Source of the DNA: Nakamurella flava
Lineage (GTDB): Bacteria; Actinomycetota; Actinomycetes; Mycobacteriales; Nakamurellaceae
DNA length: 64,000 bases
NCBI RefSeq assembly: GCF_005298075.1
Contig: NZ_SZZH01000001.1
Span: forward strand, 124,001-188,000
Direction of reading: 5' to 3'
Shown here: positions 58,206 to 64,000 of the stretch, in pieces
Layout of the letters: every line of letters starts with the position of its first letter
How positions within the stretch are numbered: the stretch's first letter is position 1
Translations under genes and position numbers: made by a program
The notes under the pieces: generated by a model
The model's input: only the letters and a program-made list of their open reading frames with translations
Database searches by the model: none
Told to the model about the DNA's origin: nothing

Positions 58206-59758
58206 CCGCCCAGCAGAAGCCGACCACGGTCGTCGTCGGCCAGCAGCCGCTCACCGTCGACGAGGTCGTGGCCGTCGCCCGCTACGACGCGACCGTCGTC
58301 ATCGCCGACGCCGCGGTGGAGCGGATGAACGCCGCTCGGGCCGCCGTCGACGCGTTGGCCGCGAGCGCACGTCCGGTGTACGGGGTCAGCACGGGCTTCG
58401 GGGCGCTGGCCTCGGTCACCATCGACCCGGCCAGCCGCGAGGCCTTGCAGTTGGCGCTGGTCCGCTCGCACGCCGCCGGCACCGGTACTCCCGTGGAACG
58501 CGAGGTCGTCCGAGCCCTGTTGCTGCTGCGGCTGCAGACCTTCACCACCGGCCACACCGGGGTCCGGCCGCTGGTCGCCCAGCGGTACGTCGACCTGCTC
58601 AACCTCGGCCTGACCCCGGTCGTGCACGAGTACGGATCCCTCGGCTGCTCCGGCGATCTCGCCCCGCTGGCGCACTGCGCACTGGCCGCGATCGGCGAGG
58701 GCGTCGTCCAGAGGGCCGACGGCACGGTGGTCCCCGCCGCCGATGCCTGGGCCGAGCACGGCCAGCAGCCGATCGCGCTGGCCGCCAAGGAGGGGCTGGC
58801 CCTGATCAACGGGACCGACGGCATGCTGGGCATGCTGTCGCTGGCCCTGCACGACCTGCACCGGCTGACCACCACCGCCGACATCGCCGCAGCGATGAGC
58901 GTCGAGGCGCTGCTGGGCACCGACCGGGTGTTCGCCGCGGATCTGCAGCGCGTGCGGCCACACCCCGGCCAGGCCGCGTCCGCGGCCAACCTGATCGCCC
59001 TGTTGGACGGATCGGCCATCGAGTCCAGCCACCGCGGCGCCGAGTGCACCGTCGTGCAGGACGCCTACTCGCTCCGCTGCGCCCCGCAGGTCGCCGGCGC
59101 GGTGCGGGACACCATCGCCCACGCCGAGCGGGTCGCCGATGTCGAACTGGCCTCTGCTGTCGACAACCCCGTGGTGCTGGACGACGGGCGGGTGGAGAGC
59201 AACGGCAACTTCCACGGCGCTCCGGTCGCCTACGTCCTGGACTTCCTGGCCATCGCCGTCGCGGATCTGGCGTCCATCAGTGAACGCCGGACCGACCGGC
59301 TGCTCGACCCGGCCCGTTCGCACGGTCTGCCCGCGTTCCTGGGCTCGGCGCCCGGTCTGGACTCGGGGCTGATGATCGCCCAGTACTCACAGGCCGCCAT
59401 CGTCAGCGAACTCAAGCGGTTGGCCGTCCCGGCCAGCGTCGACTCCATCCCGAGCTCGGCCATGCAGGAGGACCACGTGTCGATGGGGTGGTCGGCCGCC
59501 CGCAAGCTGCGCCGGGCCGTCGACGGCCTGCAGCGCGTGCTGGCCATCGAGATCACCGCCGCCGCGCGGGGTCTGGAACTGCGGGCCCCGCTGGCCCCCG
59601 CCCCGGGGACGGCGGCCGTGCTGGCCGCCGTCCGCGAGCAGGTGCCGGGAGTCGGCCCGGACCGCTGGTTGGCTCCGGAACTGGAGAAGGTGGTGCAGTT
59701 GGTCGCCGACGGCACCGTGGTCACGGCGGCGCAGGACGTGACCGGTCCGCTCAGCTGA
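58202..59758 (+). CDS. hutH: Histidine ammonia-lyase
   Basis: A 518-residue lyase converting histidine to urocanate and ammonia. The MIO-forming tripeptide is Cys149-Ser150-Gly151 in [14 protein letters not shown], in place of the more common Ala-Ser-Gly; Cys-Ser-Gly is, from memory, usual in actinobacteria. Further motifs: [45 protein letters not shown] and [13 protein letters not shown]. The GTG overlaps the hutI stop. It ends 8 bp into the convergent ABC-transporter gene. Confidence 0.95.
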   Translation: MTAQQKPTTVVVGQQPLTVDEVVAVARYDATVVIADAAVERMNAARAAVDALAASARPVYGVSTGFGALASVTIDPASREALQLALVRSHAAGTGTPVEREVVRALLLLRLQTFTTGHTGVRPLVAQRYVDLLNLGLTPVVHEYGSLGCSGDLAPLAHCALAAIGEGVVQRADGTVVPAADAWAEHGQQPIALAAKEGLALINGTDGMLGMLSLALHDLHRLTTTADIAAAMSVEALLGTDRVFAADLQRVRPHPGQAASAANLIALLDGSAIESSHRGAECTVVQDAYSLRCAPQVAGAVRDTIAHAERVADVELASAVDNPVVLDDGRVESNGNFHGAPVAYVLDFLAIAVADLASISERRTDRLLDPARSHGLPAFLGSAPGLDSGLMIAQYSQAAIVSELKRLAVPASVDSIPSSAMQEDHVSMGWSAARKLRRAVDGLQRVLAIEITAAARGLELRAPLAPAPGTAAVLAAVREQVPGVGPDRWLAPELEKVVQLVADGTVVTAAQDVTGPLS

Positions 59759-60461
59759 CCGCGGCGCCCACCGGCGCCGTCAGCCGCCCGTCGACCAGGT
59801 GCAGCCGCTGGTCGGCCGGCGTCAGCTGGCCCTGCAGGGTCAGGACATCGTGGGTCACGAGCAGGGTGGCGACGTCCCGCTCCCGGGCCAGCGTGACCAG
59901 CAGGTCGACGATCGCCGCACCGCGTTCGGAGTCCAAAGCGCTGGTCGGTTCGTCGACCAGCAGCACCCGGGGCGCGTTCATCAGCGCGCGGGCGATGTTG
60001 ACCCGCTGCCGTTGGCCCCCGGACAGCTGCGCGGGGCGGCGGTCGGCCAGCCCGTCCAGACCCACGGCGGCCAGCAGTTCGCGGGAACGCTCGAAGGCCA
60101 CCGCGCGGGACCGGCGGGACCCGCGGCCACCCAGTTCGGCCATCACCCGCAGCTGCTCTCCGGCGGTGAGGGCCGGCAGCAGGTTCGACTGCTGGAAGAC
60201 GATGCCCACCCGGTCCCGCCGCAACCGGGCCGCGGCCGCCGGGCGCAGGCCGGTGGCGTCGAGCCCGCCCACCACGACCCGCCCGGAGTCCGGACGCAGC
60301 AACGTGGCGGCCATGGCCAGCACACTGGACTTGCCCGAACCGCTGGGCCCGGTCAGTGCGGCCACGGTGCCCGGCCGGACGGTCAGGGAGACCTCCTCGA
60401 CCGCGGTCAGCCGGCCGGCGCCGTCGGGGTAGGTGAGGGTGACGGACTGCAGTTCGATCAT
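59751..60461 (-). CDS. ABC transporter ATP-binding protein, MacB/LolD type
   Basis: A 236-residue ABC ATPase. Walker A GPSGSGKSSVLAM, Q-loop GIVFQQSNLLPALTAGEQ, signature LSGGQRQRVNIARAL, Walker B VLLVDEPTSALD, H-loop LLVTHD. This type works with FtsX-like permeases in mechanotransmission or export of peptides, lipids or antibiotics. The ATG overlaps the permease stop (ATGA). It lies divergent, with the permease, from a two-component system likely to regulate it. Confidence 0.9.
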   Translation of the reverse strand: MIELQSVTLTYPDGAGRLTAVEEVSLTVRPGTVAALTGPSGSGKSSVLAMAATLLRPDSGRVVVGGLDATGLRPAAAARLRRDRVGIVFQQSNLLPALTAGEQLRVMAELGGRGSRRSRAVAFERSRELLAAVGLDGLADRRPAQLSGGQRQRVNIARALMNAPRVLLVDEPTSALDSERGAAIVDLLVTLARERDVATLLVTHDVLTLQGQLTPADQRLHLVDGRLTAPVGAAVS

Positions 60462-61546
60462 CGGTTGCTCCCCAGAGCGCTCAACGGGTCGGCGGTCAGC
60501 ACGGCGCGCAGCGCGAAGGCGGCGCCGACGAGACCCACCAGGATCAGGGCCACGCCCGGCAGGACGGTGGTGAAGGGGCTGAGCAGGAACGGCAGGCTCG
60601 TGCCCTGCAGGGCGGATCCGGCCGCGATGACCAGGCCGAGACCGAGGCCGACCCCGACCACGAGCACGACGAGCGCCTGCCCGGCGGTGTCGCGGATCAG
60701 GGTGCCGGTGCTCGCGCCCAGGGCCTTGAGCACCGCCACGTCCGGCCGTCGCTGGGTCGCCCAGACCGTGAAGAAGGCACCGACCACGAGGGCCGAGATG
60801 CCGAACAGCAGGCCGACGATCATGGCCAGGGAACCGATCTCGGACCGGAAGGCGGGAATCGCGGTGACCGCGCCCAGCGGTCCGGCCGAGGTCGTCCCGG
60901 TGGCGGAGTCGACCGCAGCCCAGTCACCACCGGCCGGTGAACCGGAGACGACCAGGGCGGTTCCGGCCGCCGGGGTGCCACCGGTCGCCGCGGACAGGGC
61001 CGCCCAGTCCGAGCGCACCACCTGGACGACCGGGGTGTGGCTGTACCAGTCGTCCCCGCTCACGGCCGTGACCGTGAACGGCCGGCCGGCCACGTCGACC
61101 ACGCCACCGACGACGACGCCGAGCGCCTTCGCCGCCGGGGTCGAGAGGGTCATGGTGTCGGCGGCCACCGGTGAAGTGGGCAGCCAGCCGCCGTCCACGC
61201 CGAGTACCGCCACGGCCGTCGACGCCCCGGCGGGAGTGCTCGCCCGCAACTGCGAGATCCCCACCGGGTGGACGGCGGTGATCCCGGGAGTGGCCGCCCA
61301 GGCGTCTCGCTGAGCGTCGGTCACCGCCGAGTCGGCGAACGTGGGCTCGGCCTCGGTCGACCCGGCCGGCCCGGACAGGACGATCCGATCGGCCGGCCAG
61401 GACAGCACCGCGCTGACGTTCTGCCCGGCGAGCCCCCCGGTCAGACCGGACAGGAACCCGACCAGCACGGTGATCATCCCGACCACCGCGGCGATCGTGG
61501 CGAAACGACCTCCAGCGAAACGGATCTCGCGCCAGGCGACGAACAC
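60458..61546 (-). CDS. FtsX/MacB-like ABC transporter permease
   Basis: A 362-residue membrane protein. One N-terminal helix (FATIAAVVGMITVLVGFLSGL) is followed by a large extracytoplasmic domain (about 45-235), then three helices in an FtsX domain (LAMIVGLLFGISALVVGAFF, ALVVLVVGVGLGLGLVIAAG, LPGVALILVGLVGAAFAL). QRRPDVAVLKALGAS is the coupling segment characteristic of FtsX-like permeases. The second GTG at 61546 is chosen because GAGGGAG lies 8 bases upstream; the GTG at 61555 would abut it. Confidence 0.85.
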   Translation of the reverse strand: MFVAWREIRFAGGRFATIAAVVGMITVLVGFLSGLTGGLAGQNVSAVLSWPADRIVLSGPAGSTEAEPTFADSAVTDAQRDAWAATPGITAVHPVGISQLRASTPAGASTAVAVLGVDGGWLPTSPVAADTMTLSTPAAKALGVVVGGVVDVAGRPFTVTAVSGDDWYSHTPVVQVVRSDWAALSAATGGTPAAGTALVVSGSPAGGDWAAVDSATGTTSAGPLGAVTAIPAFRSEIGSLAMIVGLLFGISALVVGAFFTVWATQRRPDVAVLKALGASTGTLIRDTAGQALVVLVVGVGLGLGLVIAAGSALQGTSLPFLLSPFTTVLPGVALILVGLVGAAFALRAVLTADPLSALGSNR

Positions 61547-61738
61547 GGCGAACACTCCCTCACCAAGAACGAACGGTCCGATCCGACGGTCGGGATCAGC
61601 ACCGGGACCCAGCCTGGCCGGTCGGCCGCGATGACACATCGCACCGCCGTGCAGTCCTCGCGCATCCTTCGGCGCACCGTGATCACCGCCTTTCGATGGA
61701 TGCCGGGCTCGGATCGGAGAGGTAGCGTCCGTCCAGCC

Positions 61739-62941
61739 ATGGAGCACACGACCCTGACCCCCGTCTTCGTCGGCCTCCGGCTCGCCCTGCATGGCCTGAT
61801 CGGCGGCATCACCGGCGTCGTCCTGGTCCGCGCCCTGCTGAACCCGGGACCGGCCACCGGCGGGATCGTCGTCGCCGCCGTGGTGCTGCTGGGTGTGTAC
61901 CTCGCCGGGGCGCTGGTCGTCCGCTGGGACGGCGACCGACGCCGGCACCTCGGCCGGGTGTGGCTGCTCGCCCTGACCGCGTCCTGGTCGGCCCTGTTCT
62001 GGTGCACTCCCGAAGCCGCCTACCTGGTGTTCCCGCTCTACTTCCTGCACCTGCACCTGTGGTCACCCCGCGTGGGCGTCGCCGCGGTGGCCTTCCTCGC
62101 CCTGGTGACCGTGGTCGGCGCCGGGGTGCGGTTCGGCTGGAACGTCGGCGCCGTGGTCGGACCCGTCATCGGCGCGCTCGTCGCCGTGCTGGTCGGCTGG
62201 GGCTACCGTTCACTGGCCCGGGAGGCGGCCGAGCGGGAGGCACTGATGGCGGAACTGCTGGCCACCCAGACCAGGCTGGCCGCCACCGAACGGCAGACCG
62301 GGGTGCTGGCCGAACGGGGCCGGCTGGCGCGGGAGATCCACGACACCGTCGCGCAGGGTCTGTCCAGCATCCAGATGCTGCTGCACGCCGCCGAACGCGC
62401 GGACCCCGAGGGCCCGGGGGTGGAGCACGTGCGCCTGGCGCGCACCACGGCCGCGGCCAACCTGGCCGACACCCGCCGTTTCATCCGTGAGCTCACCCCA
62501 CCCGCGCTGGACGACCAGGGCTTGGCCGGGGCCCTGCGCCGGTTGGCCGCGACCCAGTGGAGCACGCCGCGGGTGCTGGTGCGGGTCATCGCTCCGACCG
62601 AGCATGCCGACTGGCCGATGGACGTGCAGACGGCGGTGCTGCGGATCGCCCAGGGGGCGGTCGGCAACGCGCTGCGGCACGCCGATGCCACCGCGGTCGT
62701 GGTCGAACTCAGCGGTGACGCCACCCGGTTGCAGATGATCGTGACCGATGACGGCTGTGGGTTCGACGTCGAGGATCAGGTCCGGAGGCAGAGCGTGGGC
62801 GCGACCGACTCCTTCGGGTTGACGGCCATCCGTGATCGCGTCGGCCAGTTCGGCGGTCGGTTACGGGTGGTCTCGAGCCCGGGCGGCGGCACCACCGTCG
62901 CGGTCGACCTACCCCTGTCGAGCCCGGCAACCGCCCCGTGA
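61739..62941 (+). CDS. NarL-type sensor histidine kinase, membrane-bound
   Basis: A 400-residue kinase. About five hydrophobic helices occupy residues 10-155, then a short coiled region, the HisKA_3 phospho-His in RLAREIHDTVAQGLSSIQML, and HATPase motifs AQGAVGNALRHADA, DDGCGFD and FGLTAIRDRVGQFGGRLRVVSSPGGGT. The sensed signal is unknown; membrane kinases of this sort near ABC exporters often respond to envelope stress or antimicrobials. The ATG at 61739 is 192 bp from the divergent permease start. The stop overlaps the regulator start by 4 bases (GTGA). Confidence 0.88.
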   Translation: MEHTTLTPVFVGLRLALHGLIGGITGVVLVRALLNPGPATGGIVVAAVVLLGVYLAGALVVRWDGDRRRHLGRVWLLALTASWSALFWCTPEAAYLVFPLYFLHLHLWSPRVGVAAVAFLALVTVVGAGVRFGWNVGAVVGPVIGALVAVLVGWGYRSLAREAAEREALMAELLATQTRLAATERQTGVLAERGRLAREIHDTVAQGLSSIQMLLHAAERADPEGPGVEHVRLARTTAAANLADTRRFIRELTPPALDDQGLAGALRRLAATQWSTPRVLVRVIAPTEHADWPMDVQTAVLRIAQGAVGNALRHADATAVVVELSGDATRLQMIVTDDGCGFDVEDQVRRQSVGATDSFGLTAIRDRVGQFGGRLRVVSSPGGGTTVAVDLPLSSPATAP

Positions 62942-63585
62942 TCCGCGTACTGCTGGCCGACGACCATCCCGTGGTCCGGGCCGGGCTCCGCGCCCTGCTC
63001 ACCGGTGAGCCCGGTATCGCCGTCATCGGGGAGGCCGCGACCGCGGACGAGGCCGTGTCCGCCGCCGCACGGGATCGACCTGATGTCGTGCTGATGGACC
63101 TGCAGTTCGGTGGTGCGCTCACCGGAGCGGACGCGACCCGGCGCATCAGATCGAGTGACAACGGCGCGATGGGAACGGATCTCGATCCACCCCCCGCCGT
63201 CCTGGTTCTCACCAACTACGACACCGACGCCGACATCCTGGGCGCCGTCGAGGCCGGGGCCAGCGGCTACCTGCTGAAGGACGCCCCACCGGCGGAGCTC
63301 GTCGCCGCGGTCCGCGCGGCCGCGGCCGGGGAGAGCGCCCTGGCCCCGGCCATCGCCTCCCGGCTGCTCGACCGGATGCGCAATCCGGGCGTGAGCCTGA
63401 GCCCGCGGGAGTTGCAGGTGCTGCGGCTGGTCGCCGACGGGCTCGGCAACGCCGCCATCGCCCAGCAGCTGGTGGTCACCGAGCTGACCGTCAAGTCGCA
63501 CCTGGTGCACGTCTACGCCAAGCTCGGGGTGTCGTCGCGGACAGCGGCCGTGTCGGCGGCCCGGCGGTCCGGGTTGCTGCGCTGA
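62938..63585 (+). CDS. NarL/FixJ-type response regulator
   Basis: A 215-residue regulator. The receiver has VLLADDHPVVRAGLR, phospho-acceptor Asp in VVLMDLQFGG and Lys in GYLLKDAPP. A longer loop than usual (SSDNGAMGTDLDPPP) follows helix 3. The LuxR helix-turn-helix is SPRELQVLRLVADGLGNAAIAQQLVVTELTVKSHLVHVYAKLG, read as separate segments. It is coupled to the kinase and probably controls the divergent ABC transporter (inference). Confidence 0.9.
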   Translation: MIRVLLADDHPVVRAGLRALLTGEPGIAVIGEAATADEAVSAAARDRPDVVLMDLQFGGALTGADATRRIRSSDNGAMGTDLDPPPAVLVLTNYDTDADILGAVEAGASGYLLKDAPPAELVAAVRAAAAGESALAPAIASRLLDRMRNPGVSLSPRELQVLRLVADGLGNAAIAQQLVVTELTVKSHLVHVYAKLGVSSRTAAVSAARRSGLLR

Positions 63586-63691
63586 ACGGCCCGGCCCGGT
63601 CGCCCGTCCGTCGATGAGTCGGAGCGGCGCCGTCGGTCCACCCGTCGGGCGGACGTCCACCGCCCGCGGACGGACAGCGCAGGAGGAGACC

Positions 63692-63751
63692 ATGCGACAG
63701 ACAGGCACGGTGCGATCGGCCGCGGCGCCCGGATCGGTGGTCGGCCGATGA
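63692..63751 (+). CDS. Short upstream ORF (19 codons) coupled to the YciI-like gene
   Basis: The ATG at 63692 is preceded by AGGAGGAGACC, one of the best ribosome-binding sites in the window. The peptide begins MRQTGTVRSAAAPG and ends with a TGA that overlaps the next gene's ATG (ATGA). The downstream gene itself has no good ribosome-binding site, so it is probably translated by coupling. A hairpin (GGGCGG/CCGCCC, 63647-63665) lies just upstream. The peptide has no recognisable function. Confidence 0.55.
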   Translation: MRQTGTVRSAAAPGSVVGR

Positions 63752-64000
63752 CCAAGTTCCTGATCTCGTTCCCCGCCGCGGCCATGCAGATCCCGGCCGA
63801 CGAGCTGCCCGCCGTGTCGGACGCCACCCGCGCCGTCGTGCGTGACGCCAAGGCCGCCGGCGTCTGGGTGTTCGGTGGCGCCTTGGACGAGACGGTGCCG
63901 CCCGTCCTGGTGGGCGCGGATCGGGCCGTCACCGAGGGGTCGTATCCGCAGACCGCCACCCTCGACGGGGGCTACTGCATCCTCGAACTGCCCGACCGCG
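63748..64000 (+). CDS. YciI-like domain protein, truncated by the window edge
   Basis: The first 84 residues are visible, starting MTKFLISFPAAAMQIPADEL. The pattern, with DAKAAGVWVFGGALDE and a C-terminal DGGYCILELPD, matches YCII/DGPF-domain proteins, small dimeric alpha/beta proteins often encoded next to ECF sigma factors. No sigma-factor gene is visible; it may follow. The start is in the ATGA overlap with the 19-codon ORF. Confidence 0.8.
   Translation, partial: MTKFLISFPAAAMQIPADELPAVSDATRAVVRDAKAAGVWVFGGALDETVPPVLVGADRAVTEGSYPQTATLDGGYCILELPDR

Overview
The window is high-GC, gene-dense actinobacterial DNA. Evidence includes DUF4193, DUF3159, DUF3000 and DUF3817 proteins, an SsgA-like sporulation/division protein, the F420 enzyme CofC, a DevR/DevS (DosR/DosS)-type two-component system, a DUF222/HNH '13E12' protein and frequent GTG starts with 4-base stop/start overlaps. 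From memory, the order of the conserved genes follows the Mycobacterium tuberculosis Rv2670c-Rv2702 block (ppgK, cei, DUF4193, OB-fold, DUF3159, two TrkA proteins, APC-type permease, TRAM RNA methyltransferase, dxs, RNase D, DUF3000, secreted hydrolase, RibD-like reductase, AFG1/ZapE ATPase). The SsgA-like and DUF222 proteins suggest a non-mycobacterial lineage, perhaps Nakamurella-like or another Frankineae-type genus; this is inference.

Layout. 1-8375: conserved block with ppgK (cut by the window edge), a Cei-like protein, DUF4193, a MazG-like pyrophosphohydrolase where M. tuberculosis has dut, OB-fold and DUF3159 proteins, and a potassium module (two TrkA/RCK proteins divergent from a KimA-like permease) followed by an RNA methyltransferase. 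8438-10721: M23 lipoprotein and glycerophosphodiesterase. 10988-16924: the most interesting locus, a mycosporine-like amino acid (MAA) operon (mysA-mysB-TauD/TfdA oxygenase-mysC-mysD) preceded by a HAD-fold protein that lacks its catalytic aspartates. 17155-21105: dxs and NAD-malic enzyme, then two related hairpins. 21382-26128: a CGIY-motif membrane protein with a coupled 34-residue ORF, a BBE-type FAD oxidase divergent from an HTH regulator with a 20-bp palindrome between them, and an ASCH-like protein. 26116-29564: fadA-fadB operon. 29713-36209: RNase D, a LuxR protein with a degenerate receiver, DUF3000, an alpha/beta-hydrolase lipoprotein without its serine and histidine, RibD-like reductase and ZapE.

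36174-46269: a membrane protein, rocD, PPK2, cofC, three small membrane proteins, devR-devS, a double-domain universal stress protein and a serine hydrolase. 46305-47750: tRNA-Gly/Cys/Val on the minus strand with a strong terminator, an SsgA-like gene, and tRNA-Val(CAC) with its own terminator. 47839-51802: Excalibur-domain, DinB-like and methyltransferase genes, a DUF222/HNH gene with a LexA-type SOS box, and DUF6194. 51835-59758: an IclR regulator divergent from a complete histidine-utilisation operon (hutU, M20 amidohydrolase, hutF, hutI, hutH) with a palindrome in the shared promoter region. 59751-63585: a MacB/FtsX-type ABC exporter divergent from a NarL-type two-component system. The window ends in a YciI-like gene preceded by a coupled 19-codon ORF.

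Themes: UV/oxidative protection (MAA), hypoxia/redox sensing (DevSR, Usp), polyphosphate metabolism (ppgK, ppk2), histidine and ornithine catabolism, and several conserved-fold proteins that have lost catalytic residues.
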